Source: RBC038 sp041390625
Lineage (GTDB): Bacteria; Chloroflexota; Dehalococcoidia; UBA2979
Direction: 5' to 3'
Assembly: GCA_041390625.1 (NCBI GenBank)
Contig: JAWKPM010000003.1
Location: forward strand, 124,001 to 188,000
Length of the DNA: 64,000 bases
The notes beneath the pieces were generated by a model that was not told where the DNA came from, did no database searches, and saw only the letters and a list, made by a program, of their open reading frames with translations. Of the stretch, positions 15,431 to 23,233 are shown piece after piece; the stretch's first letter is position 1, and each line of letters opens with the position of its first letter. A program made the position numbers and the translations under genes.

Positions 15431-15994
15431 ATGCGCGGCCGCCGGCCCCCGAACCGCGGCGCGGACGACCGCCGTCCGTCGCGCGTGACCTCGAGGTCGA
15501 CGACACCTCGACCGGTGTCGCGCACGACCGACCAGGTCCTCGAGCGGTTCCGCGACGGGCCGCAGGACGGGGTGTTCACGGACGGATCGTGCTCGGGGAA
15601 CCCCGGGCCGGGGGGCTGGGGCGCGGTCCTCGTGCGCGACGGCGAGCTCATCGACGAGCGCTGGGGCGACGACGCCGACACGACGAACAACCGCATGGAG
15701 CTGCGCGCGATCATCGAGGGCCTGCGGATGCTGGGCCCGAACGAGGCCACGAACGTGTACTCGGACAGCCGCCTGGTCGTCGACACGATCACGAAGTGGG
15801 CGGCCGGGTGGGAGCGTCGAGGCTGGCGCCGCCCCTCGGGCGAGGTCGCGAACCTCGACCTCGTGAAAGAGGCGTTCGCGATGGCGAAGCAGCGGCCGCT
15901 GGCGCGGATCCAGTGGATCAAGGCGCACGACGGGTCGCTCTGGAACGAGTACGCGGACGCCCTCGCGACCGCCTACCTCCGCGACGAGGTTTGA
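15431..15994 (+). CDS. rnhA: ribonuclease HI with N-terminal basic extension
   Basis: Degrades RNA in RNA-DNA hybrids. In the 187-residue protein, the first 45 residues are a basic, probably disordered extension. The RNase H fold then follows. The catalytic acidic residues are visible in FTDGSCSGNPGPGGWG (Asp), NNRMELRA (Glu), YSDSRLVV (Asp) and EYADALA (Asp), and the conserved histidine is in IKAHDGS. The ATG overlaps neither neighbour and starts 2 bp after the stop of the secreted-protein gene. Confidence 0.92.
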   Translation: MRGRRPPNRGADDRRPSRVTSRSTTPRPVSRTTDQVLERFRDGPQDGVFTDGSCSGNPGPGGWGAVLVRDGELIDERWGDDADTTNNRMELRAIIEGLRMLGPNEATNVYSDSRLVVDTITKWAAGWERRGWRRPSGEVANLDLVKEAFAMAKQRPLARIQWIKAHDGSLWNEYADALATAYLRDEV

Positions 15995-16065
15995 CCGGCA
16001 CTCCTCGACCCCTCGACGGCATCGCTAGACTCCGCTCGCACCATCGAGGCGGGCCGGAGGCGACC

Positions 16066-16929
16066 ATGGCCGAGTACGAGTTCATCGTCTACGAGCAGGA
16101 CGGGTCGGTCGTCACGATCACGTTGAACCGGCCGGAGGCGCTCAACGCGCTGTCGAGGCCGCTCGAGAACGAGCTGCACGCAGGCCTCGATGAGGCGGCG
16201 GCGGACGACTCGGTGCGCTCGATCATCCTCACCGGCTCGGGGCGCGCGTTCTCCTCGGGGTACGACATCTCCTCGGGCGAGGGGCCGGCGCGGCCTCGGG
16301 TGCCGAGCGGGCTCTTCCTGCGCGCGGGGTTCCAGTCGGCGATGCGGAACCCGGGCATGATGATGCACCTGATGGAGCTGCCGAAGCCGGTGATCGCGGC
16401 CGTGAATGGCTGGTGCGTCGGCGGCGGCTTCTGGTACGCCCTCGCGAGCGACATCACCATTGCCTCGGATCGCGCGGTCTTCGCGCAGCCGGAGATCCGG
16501 ATGATCTCGAACTCGACGGTGCTGTTCGCGGCGCTGTGCGGGTGGAAGACCGCACATCGCTACACGCTGACCGGCGACCACTTCGATGCGCCGGAAGCGC
16601 TGCGCATCGGCGCGATCAACGAGGTGGTGCCGCACGACGAGCTGATGGACCGCGCGATGGCATTGGCGAAGCGGCTGGCGCAGGTGCCGCCGGACGCGGT
16701 GCGCATCAACAAGGCCATCACCACCTACGGCCTGGAGGCGATGGGGCTACGCAACGCCCTCAACATCAACGCCTTCCTCTCCACGATCGTGCAGGCCTCG
16801 AACGACGGGCCGGACATCGAGCACCTCGAGGAGGCGCGCAAGGAGGGCGGCTTCCGCGCCTTCCTCGAGGCGCGGGACAACCCGTTCCAGCCAGAGCCCT
16901 TCGGGCCTCGCAGCCAGCCGAGGAGCTAG
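16066..16929 (+). CDS. enoyl-CoA hydratase/isomerase family protein
   Basis: A 287-residue crotonase-fold protein. The motifs SGRAFSSGYDISSGEG and NGWCVGGGFWYALASDITIA give the CoA-binding and oxyanion-hole loops. The region expected to supply catalytic glutamates reads FAQPEIRMISNSTVLFAAL, unlike standard hydratases, so the exact reaction is uncertain. The ATG at 16066 follows a GGAGG. It lies 7 bp before a class III CoA-transferase gene, and the pair looks like a catabolic or activation module for an unusual organic acid. Confidence 0.82.
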   Translation: MAEYEFIVYEQDGSVVTITLNRPEALNALSRPLENELHAGLDEAAADDSVRSIILTGSGRAFSSGYDISSGEGPARPRVPSGLFLRAGFQSAMRNPGMMMHLMELPKPVIAAVNGWCVGGGFWYALASDITIASDRAVFAQPEIRMISNSTVLFAALCGWKTAHRYTLTGDHFDAPEALRIGAINEVVPHDELMDRAMALAKRLAQVPPDAVRINKAITTYGLEAMGLRNALNINAFLSTIVQASNDGPDIEHLEEARKEGGFRAFLEARDNPFQPEPFGPRSQPRS

Positions 16930-16936
16930 GGCCTCG

Positions 16937-18148
16937 ATGGTCGCCTCGACGGGACCGCTCGAGGGCATTCGCGTCGCGGACCTCACGCGCGGCATCGCGG
17001 GTCCGCACGCGACGAAGCTGCTGGCGGACTACGGCGCGGACGTGGTGAAGGTCGAGCCGCCGGGCGGCGACCCGTCGCGCAGCTGGGGGCCGTTCAAGGA
17101 CGACCGTCCGACCCTCGAGACGAGCGCACCCTTCCTCTGGCTCAACACGAGCAAGCGCGGCATCACGGCCAACCTCGAACACCCCGGCGGCGTCGAGGTG
17201 GCGCGCCGCCTGATCGCCGCGAGCGACGTCGTCGTCGAGGACTACGCGCCGGGCGAGCTCGCGCGGCTCGGCCTCGACCTCGATGCGCTGCGGCGCGAGC
17301 ACCCGGCGCTCGTGGTGTGCTCGATGACACCGTTCGGGCAGACCGGGCCGTACGCCACGATGGTGGCGACGGACCTGATCCTGCAGGCGATGGGCGGCGC
17401 GATGCACCAGACGGGACACATCGAGCGGGAGCCGCTGCGCCTCGGGGGGAACTTCGGGGAGTGGCACGCTGGGCTCGCCGGTGCGCTCGCCGTGCTGCTG
17501 GCGGTGTATCGCGCGGAGGAGACGGGCGGGGGCGACCGCATCGACCTCTCGATCTACGAGACGCAGGTGGGCGGCAAGGACCGGCGCCAGATCCGGATGC
17601 TCGGCTACGCCTACGCGCAGATCGTGGCGAAGCGCGACGCGGGCGCGTTCGCGATCTGCAGCAGGGTGCGGCCCTGCCAGGACGGGTTCATCAACCTCCT
17701 CGGGAACGGGCCTCGGCTGCCGATCGTGCTGCGGATGATCGGGCGCGAGGACCTCGCGGCGCGGCCGGAGGTGTCGGGCCCCGACTCGGAGCTGCCGCAG
17801 GCGCTCATCGAGGAGATCGAGGCGGCGTACCTCGGCTGGACGATGCAGCACACGATGCGCGAGGCGCTGGCGATCGCGCAGTCGCACCACATCCTCGGCG
17901 GCACGGTGGCGACCATCGAGGATGTGCTCGCGGACCCGACCTTCCGCGAGCGGGGCCTGTGGGAAGTGATAGACCACCCGACGATGGGCCCGGTCGAGTA
18001 CCCGGGGCGGCCGTTCATCATGTCCGACTCGCCTCGGCCGCCGGCGCGACGAGCGCCGTTGCTGGGCGAGCACACCGTCGAGGTGCTGACGGGCCTCGGC
18101 TACGAGGCTGCGGAGATCGGGCAGATGCGGACGGCGGGGGCGATCTAG
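16937..18148 (+). CDS. class III (CaiB/BaiF family) CoA-transferase
   Basis: 403 residues, the usual length. The N-terminal pattern GIRVADLTRGIAGPHATKLLADYGADVVKVEPPGGDPSR is characteristic of the family. The catalytic aspartate is expected in the VATDLILQAMGG segment (about residue 146). The C-terminal block LLGEHTVEVLTGLGY is also typical. It moves CoA between acyl-CoA and a free carboxylic acid. The start ATG lies inside a CCTCGATG octamer. It follows a crotonase gene and precedes an F420-type nitroreductase family gene, probably as one transcript. Confidence 0.9.
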   Translation: MVASTGPLEGIRVADLTRGIAGPHATKLLADYGADVVKVEPPGGDPSRSWGPFKDDRPTLETSAPFLWLNTSKRGITANLEHPGGVEVARRLIAASDVVVEDYAPGELARLGLDLDALRREHPALVVCSMTPFGQTGPYATMVATDLILQAMGGAMHQTGHIEREPLRLGGNFGEWHAGLAGALAVLLAVYRAEETGGGDRIDLSIYETQVGGKDRRQIRMLGYAYAQIVAKRDAGAFAICSRVRPCQDGFINLLGNGPRLPIVLRMIGREDLAARPEVSGPDSELPQALIEEIEAAYLGWTMQHTMREALAIAQSHHILGGTVATIEDVLADPTFRERGLWEVIDHPTMGPVEYPGRPFIMSDSPRPPARRAPLLGEHTVEVLTGLGYEAAEIGQMRTAGAI

Positions 18149-18162
18149 ACGAGGAGTCGATC

Positions 18163-18618
18163 ATGGCAAAGACGTACCGGATGAACCCGCTGAGACGGAC
18201 ATTCAACGGCCTCATGAGGGCGCTCTCGCGATTCGGTGTCGGGCCGCCGGTCCTCGTCACGAGGGGACGGCGCAGCGGGCGCGAGCATCGGGTGCCCGTG
18301 GCGCCACTCGACTTCGATGGCCAGCGCTGGCTGGTCTCGCCGTACGGCCAGAGCGAATGGGTGCGAAACGTACGCGCAAACGGCGAGGCCGCCCTTGAGC
18401 GTCGAGGCGGGCGCGAGCCCCTGCACCTCGAGGAGATCACGGACGCTCAGACCGCCGCCCCGGTGCTCCAGCGCTACTACGCGAAGAACCCGATCACCCA
18501 CCCGTACTTCGAGACGTCCGACGGCACCTCGGTGGAGGGATTCCGGGCCGAGGCGGCCCAGCACCCGGTGTTACGCGCGCGGGCGAAGGTCGCTGCCGAG
18601 CCCGGTGGAGCGAGCTAG
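18163..18618 (+). CDS. deazaflavin-dependent nitroreductase family protein
   Basis: 151 residues with a good GAGGAG upstream of the ATG. The motif VLVTRGRRSGREHRVPV followed by FDGQRWLVSPYGQSEWVRNVRANG is the hallmark of the Ddn/F420-dependent nitroreductase family, a split beta-barrel fold. Members use F420 or other flavin-type cofactors. Presence here suggests, but does not prove, that the host makes F420. Its TAG stop shares the four bases CTAG with the convergent CheW-globin gene. Confidence 0.85.
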   Translation: MAKTYRMNPLRRTFNGLMRALSRFGVGPPVLVTRGRRSGREHRVPVAPLDFDGQRWLVSPYGQSEWVRNVRANGEAALERRGGREPLHLEEITDAQTAAPVLQRYYAKNPITHPYFETSDGTSVEGFRAEAAQHPVLRARAKVAAEPGGAS

Positions 18619-19709
18619 GCGGCCTGCTCCATCGAGGGCGATGCGGCCTCGATCATGACGTCGGCGACGACGCCGTAGGCGTTGGCCCACGCGTCGCGGA
18701 CGGTCGGGGTCCAGAGGTCGCCCGCCATCTCGGCCAGGGTTTGCAGCAGGGCGCCGCCGACGGCGGAGTAGTGCGACGGCTCGACGCCGTACTCGACGTG
18801 GCGGGCGCCGAGGCGCTGCAGGTGCGGCACGAGCACCTCGGGCTGGCGGAGGCTGGCAACGACCGTCGCGAGGGCCGACAGCAGCTTGCCGCGCTGCTCG
18901 GCCATGTTGGCGTTGGCGAACATCGCCTCGAGGCCGGGATGGGCGGCGAACAGGTTCGCGTAGAAGCGCTCGACGAGCTCCTCACCTCGAGGGGCGAGCA
19001 GCGCGAAGGTCGTCTCGAGCGTCTCGACGTCGAGGCCGGGTTCGGCCGGCTCCTCGTCGGCGGCCGGCTCGGGGTCCGGGACGGGCGCCTCGTCGACGAC
19101 GGGGGGCACGGGCTCAGGCGCCTCGATGGGAGCCTCCTCCACGATGGCCTCGGGCTGCGGTTCGTCCTCGACGGCGGCGTTGGGGGCGTTTGCCTCGGCG
19201 CGAGCGGCCTCGGCGCGGGCCAGCGCGGCGAAGTCGACCTTGAACGCGCTCAGGGCGTCTGAGGAAAGCAGCTCCCCGAGGTCGAGCAGGGTGACGAGCG
19301 ACTCGTCGATGCGTGCAAAGCCCTCGATGTAGCTCGAGCGGGCGCCGAGCACGTAGCGCGGCGCGGGGTCGACGGCGCGCGTCTCGATGCGGAGCACGCG
19401 GTCCACGGCGTCGACGACGAAGCCGACGGGGTCGCCGTCGATGTCGATGACGACGATGCGGCTGGCCTCGGTCTCACTGGCCTGGGGCAGGGAGAAGCGC
19501 ACGTGGAGGTCGACGATCGGGATGACGATGCCACGAAGGTTGATGACGCCTCGAACGGCGTCAGGGCTGTCCGGCACGTCGCGCACGGCCTGTGGCCGGA
19601 TGATCTCGCGGACGGCGAGGATGTCGACGCCGTAGCGCTCGCCGCCGAGGTCGAAGGTGACGAGCTGGCGGGTGTGCTCGATGGCAGCCTCACGAGATGC
19701 GGTGGTCAT
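18615..19709 (-). CDS. CheW-globin fusion protein
   Basis: 364 residues. Residues 13-155 are a complete CheW domain (QLVTFDLGGERYGVDILAV; GVINLRGIVIPIVDL; VGFVVDAVDRVLRI), the adaptor that joins chemoreceptors to CheA. Residues 165-228 are a Pro/Glu/Ala-rich linker. Residues 230-356 are a globin of flavohaemoglobin type: Tyr250 (B10, in RFYANLF), Phe264 (CD1, in MFANAN), Gln272 (E7), the proximal His304 (F8, in ARHVEYGVEPSHY), and an H helix DAWANAYGVVADV. All haem-pocket residues are present, so it probably binds haem and O2 or NO. No reductase domain follows. It is downstream of a HemAT-like receptor. The fusion suggests an adaptor that itself senses gas. Confidence 0.88.
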   Translation of the reverse strand: MTTASREAAIEHTRQLVTFDLGGERYGVDILAVREIIRPQAVRDVPDSPDAVRGVINLRGIVIPIVDLHVRFSLPQASETEASRIVVIDIDGDPVGFVVDAVDRVLRIETRAVDPAPRYVLGARSSYIEGFARIDESLVTLLDLGELLSSDALSAFKVDFAALARAEAARAEANAPNAAVEDEPQPEAIVEEAPIEAPEPVPPVVDEAPVPDPEPAADEEPAEPGLDVETLETTFALLAPRGEELVERFYANLFAAHPGLEAMFANANMAEQRGKLLSALATVVASLRQPEVLVPHLQRLGARHVEYGVEPSHYSAVGGALLQTLAEMAGDLWTPTVRDAWANAYGVVADVMIEAASPSMEQAA

Positions 19710-19747
19710 GGCGGCTCCTCGTGGGCTGATCGGGCGGGGGAGTCGAG

Positions 19748-19777
19748 GGCCGCGGGCGAGGGGTGGCGCCCGCGGCC
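19748..19777 (-). terminator. hairpin between the chemoreceptor and CheW-globin genes
   Basis: GGCCGCGGGCG (19748-19758) pairs perfectly over 11 bp with CGCCCGCGGCC (19767-19777) around an 8-base loop. It lies 17 bp after the receptor stop and 38 bp before the CheW-globin start. With no T-tract it may act as a partial terminator or as an mRNA stabiliser, setting different levels of the two proteins. Confidence 0.55.
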
Positions 19778-19793
19778 GCTGTGAACTTCGGGA

Positions 19794-21431
19794 CTAGGCG
19801 GCGGCGAGGAGGCGCGTGGCGTCCTCCTGCTTCATGGCGCCGATCCAGACCAGGAACTCGCTGAGCTCGCCGACCAGGGTGCCGATCGAGTCGGCCTGCG
19901 TGGCCATCTCGCCGATCTGGGCCGTGACCTGCTCGGTGGAGGCGGAGACCTCCTCGGCGGACGCGGCTGCCTCCTCGGCGACCGCACCGACGGCGGAGAT
20001 GACGCTCTCCAGCGAACCGGCGCGCTGCTCCATCTCAGTGGTGAGCTCGCTCGTGGAGCGGGCCTGCTCGCCGACCTGATCGACGATCTCCATCATCTGG
20101 CTGGCGGCGCGATCGGCCTCGGCCGAGGTCGCGGCGATGTCCTGCACGCCGGAGCTCAACTCGCGCGAGCCGTCGACGATGCGGCGGAGGGCGTCACCGG
20201 CCTCGCGGGCCTTGGCGGAGCCGGACTCGACGTCGCCGACGGTGGCGTTCATCGACTCCTCGGACTTCGACATGCCGGCCTGCACACGCTGGATGAGGGT
20301 GGCGATGTCCTTCGCCGCGGCGCTGGCGCGCTCGGCGAGGCTGCGCACTTCGTCGGCGACGACGGCGAAGCCGCGACCGGCCTCACCGGCACGCGCGGCC
20401 TCGATGGCGGCGTTGAGGGCGAGGAGGTTGGTCTGGTCTGCGATCTCGGAGATCGTGCGGGTGATGGCGTCGATCTCCTTGCCGCTCGCGCTGAGCTCGG
20501 AGATCTGGGAGGCGGTGGAGACGACGGCAGAGTTGATGGTCTCCATGGCGGAGATGGTCTCGTCCACGCTGCGCATGCCGTCCTCGGCGGCCTCGAGGCT
20601 CTGGCGGCTCTGCTCGCCGGCGCGGTCGGCGCCGGTGGCGACGCGCTCGAGGTTGCTCTTCACCTTGCCGGCCGCCTCGTTGGCGCGGGTGACGCCGTTG
20701 GCCTGCTCGACGGAGGCGCCGGCGACGCGCTTCACGGCCTGGCTCAGCGCGTCCATCTCCTGCTGGGCGTTGTTGAGCTGGACGGTCTGGTCGCTCGCGC
20801 CCTGCGCGATCTGCTGGACGGCCGATGCGATCTCACGGGAGGCGGACTCGACCTGGCTCGCGCCGAGGGCGAGCGCCGACGACGTCGGGGCGAGGCGGGT
20901 GTTGACGTCCACCATGCGGTCCATCAGACCGGCGAGGTATGTCTCCACAGCCATCGAGCCGTCGAGGGTGAACACCTTCTGGAAGGCGAGCATCGTCTCG
21001 AGGAGCTGCGGCCCCTTGAGGTGCTTCGCCAGGCGCGGGAAGACGAGCTGGGCGTAGGTGGCGTAGTTGCCGAGGTTCCAGCGGGGCTTCACATCGAGCT
21101 CGGCATGGCGGATGCCGATGTTGCCGACGAACTCGAAGTAACCGGCGTCAATGTTGGCGTCGAGGAGGCGCTTGAAGTAGCCGGCCTGCGCGCCCTCGAG
21201 AATCTGGCGGCTGCTCTTCGCAACGTTCAGCTTCTCGGTGAGGATGGGGAACTGGAAGGAGTGGTCGTAGAACTCGCGCGCGAGCTGCTCGGCCTCGGGG
21301 CGCAGGTACTGGGCGGCCGCTCGGATGAGCTCGACGTCACGGTCGGTGATGCCCACCCAGCGGAGTCGGGTGCGGCGATCTTCCTCGTTGATCCCCAGTC
21401 GATCGAGCAGCGACACGTTGCCTTGCGCCAT
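19794..21431 (-). CDS. HemAT-like soluble globin-coupled chemoreceptor
   Basis: 545 residues from the ATG at 21431, which has AAGGGG nine bases upstream; a GTG at 21461 is an alternative. Residues 20-175 resemble the globin-coupled sensor domain of HemAT: a distal tyrosine in REFYDHSF (Tyr55) and a proximal His109 in GIRHAELDVKPRWNLGNY. There is no transmembrane segment. The rest is a methyl-accepting signalling domain with the conserved hairpin tip EIADQTNLLALNAAIEAARA (about 329-348). This is the architecture of aerotaxis transducers that sense O2 in the cytosol. It is adjacent to the CheW-globin gene. CheA, CheY, CheR and CheB are absent from the window. Confidence 0.9.
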   Translation of the reverse strand: MAQGNVSLLDRLGINEEDRRTRLRWVGITDRDVELIRAAAQYLRPEAEQLAREFYDHSFQFPILTEKLNVAKSSRQILEGAQAGYFKRLLDANIDAGYFEFVGNIGIRHAELDVKPRWNLGNYATYAQLVFPRLAKHLKGPQLLETMLAFQKVFTLDGSMAVETYLAGLMDRMVDVNTRLAPTSSALALGASQVESASREIASAVQQIAQGASDQTVQLNNAQQEMDALSQAVKRVAGASVEQANGVTRANEAAGKVKSNLERVATGADRAGEQSRQSLEAAEDGMRSVDETISAMETINSAVVSTASQISELSASGKEIDAITRTISEIADQTNLLALNAAIEAARAGEAGRGFAVVADEVRSLAERASAAAKDIATLIQRVQAGMSKSEESMNATVGDVESGSAKAREAGDALRRIVDGSRELSSGVQDIAATSAEADRAASQMMEIVDQVGEQARSTSELTTEMEQRAGSLESVISAVGAVAEEAAASAEEVSASTEQVTAQIGEMATQADSIGTLVGELSEFLVWIGAMKQEDATRLLAAA

Positions 21432-21475
21432 CTTCAGGTGCCCCTTCGGCGATCGCTCCACGCGGAGCCCGTGCG

Positions 21476-21504
21476 TTTTAACTAGGCAATTGTTGGCAGG
21501 CCAA
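21476..21504 (-). promoter_or_regulatory. promoter candidate for the chemoreceptor gene
   Basis: On the minus strand TTGGCC, a 17-base AT-richer spacer and TTAAAA lie about 45 bases before the ATG. The -10 is imperfect (TAGTTA is an alternative). This is the most AT-rich spot in the divergent region between the chemoreceptor and the CoA-transferase. Confidence 0.4.
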
Positions 21505-21647
21505 AGAACGCGGACGATCAGGGAGAACCCGCACCGGCCGGGGTGAACAGACGCGGTGTCAGATCTCTGTCAGGAAACGGGGACCAACGGCCCCCGGTAG
21601 AATCCCGATGGACGAACCGCCCCAGGGGCGGGGCATCGAGGTGGGTC

Positions 21648-22985
21648 GTGTCAAAGCTGCCGCTGGAGGGCGTCCGGGTCCTCGACCTGACGGTTGTGTG
21701 GGCGGGGCCGTTCGCCGGGCAGCTGCTCGCGGAGTGGGGCGCCGAAGTCATTCGCATGGAGCCGCTGACCGCGCTCCAGCCTCAAACACGCGGCGTCGAG
21801 GGCTCGCGCCACGTGACGCGGGAGTTCGTGCGTCGGGAGGCCGAGCGCGGGGCGTTCACGGGAGCGTTCCCGAATCGGGACCCGGGCGACGACCCGTGGA
21901 ACCGGCGGGTGACCTTCAATTCCTCGTCGGCGAACAAGCGCTCGTTCACGGGCAACATCCGCACAGAGGCCGGGCACGAGGCATTCATGCGGCTCGTCGA
22001 GATCTCGGACATCGTGATCGAGAACAACGTGCCGGAAACGATCACGAAGATGCACGTCACGTACGAGGAGCTACGGGAGGTGAACCCGCGGATCATCATG
22101 GTGCGGATGCCGGGCTTCGGGCTGAGCGGCGAGTGTGCGAACTACCGCTGCTGGGGCAACCACCTCGAGGGGATGGCGGGGCACCACCTCGTGCGGTCGT
22201 ACCCCGACATGACCCTCGATGCGGCAGGTGAGTCGTACGCCTGCGACTCGATCGCCGGCCTCAACGCTGCGGTCGGTGCGGTGATGGCACTGCGGCATCG
22301 ACGGCGCACGGGCCGAGGGCAGCAGGTGGAAGTACCTCAGATCGAGGCCTTCGTGCAGATGATGGGCGTCGAGATCCTCGACTTCACGATGAACGGCCGG
22401 GTCGCGGGCGCGATGGGGAACGACCACCGCACCCATGCGCCGCACAACGTCTATCGCTGCGCGCCGGAAGGCGAGCGCGACGACTGCTGGATCGCCATCG
22501 ACGCGCGGACGGACGAGGAGTTCGAGGCGGTGTGCGGGGTCCTCGAGGCGCCCGGCCTCGCCTCGGATGAGCGCTTCGCGGACTCGCTGTCGCGCTACCG
22601 CCACCGGCGTGAGCTCGACGTGGAGCTGGGCGCGCTGACGCGCTCACGGAGCCGCCTCGAGCTGTTCGAAGCGCTGCAGGCGGTCGGAGTGCCGGCCGGC
22701 CCGGTGCAGGACGAGGCGGATGCGTTCGCGTGCCCGCAGCTGCGCGAGCGCGACTGGTTCGAGCCGATCACGCGTGACGACATCGGCACGTTCGACCAGC
22801 CGGGCTACCTCTTCCAATTCGACGGCACCGAGATGCCGCCTCGGCGTCCGCCGCCGCGACTGGGCGAGGACAACGAGTACGTCTACCGCGAGCTGCTCGG
22901 GATGGACAAGGCGGAATACGAGGCGCTTGTGGCCTCGGGCGAGGTCGGCACGCGCTACCCCGACTGGCTCCTCGAGCGGGTGTGA
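21648..22985 (+). CDS. class III (CaiB/BaiF family) CoA-transferase
   Basis: 445 residues from the GTG at 21648, which places the family start (KLPLEGVRVLDLTVVWAGPFAGQLLAEWGAEVIRME) at the N-terminus; longer readings to 21543 add low-complexity sequence. The middle carries FNSSSANKRSF and MPGFGLSGECANYRCWGNHLEG, and the C-terminal block (RLGEDNEYVYRELLGM) is also family-like. It is longer than its relative at 16937, with an insertion after the N-terminal motif. A TAGAAT box at 21598-21603 may drive it. The substrate is unknown. Confidence 0.87.
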   Translation: MSKLPLEGVRVLDLTVVWAGPFAGQLLAEWGAEVIRMEPLTALQPQTRGVEGSRHVTREFVRREAERGAFTGAFPNRDPGDDPWNRRVTFNSSSANKRSFTGNIRTEAGHEAFMRLVEISDIVIENNVPETITKMHVTYEELREVNPRIIMVRMPGFGLSGECANYRCWGNHLEGMAGHHLVRSYPDMTLDAAGESYACDSIAGLNAAVGAVMALRHRRRTGRGQQVEVPQIEAFVQMMGVEILDFTMNGRVAGAMGNDHRTHAPHNVYRCAPEGERDDCWIAIDARTDEEFEAVCGVLEAPGLASDERFADSLSRYRHRRELDVELGALTRSRSRLELFEALQAVGVPAGPVQDEADAFACPQLRERDWFEPITRDDIGTFDQPGYLFQFDGTEMPPRRPPPRLGEDNEYVYRELLGMDKAEYEALVASGEVGTRYPDWLLERV

Positions 22986-23233
22986 TGGCCTCGAGACGGC
23001 CCGTGCAGCCGATACCGGACGACGTCACGGCGGCCCTCGATGCGGAGTCTCTGTTCGCGGTGTACGAGGCTCGGCCCTTCTACCAGCGCAACGACTACCT
23101 CGGATGGATCACCCGAGCGAAGCGCGCCGCGACGCGGGAGAAGCGGCTGCGCCAGATGCTCGACGAGCTCCGGGCCGGCGGCGTCTACATGGGCATGGAA
23201 CACGCACCCAGCCGGAGCGACGCCCGCGGCTAG
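22985..23233 (+). CDS. YdeI/OmdA C-terminal domain-like protein
   Basis: 82 residues. The ATG overlaps the TGA of the upstream CoA-transferase by one base (TGATG); a GTG one codon earlier is also possible. The pattern IPDDVTAALDA...FYQRNDYLGWITRAKRAATREKRLRQMLDEL matches the helical C-terminal domain of the YdeI/OmpD-associated (bacteriocin-protection) family. Only this domain is present. Its biochemical role is not established. Its stop shares CTAG with the convergent hydrolase gene. Confidence 0.75.
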   Translation: MASRRPVQPIPDDVTAALDAESLFAVYEARPFYQRNDYLGWITRAKRAATREKRLRQMLDELRAGGVYMGMEHAPSRSDARG

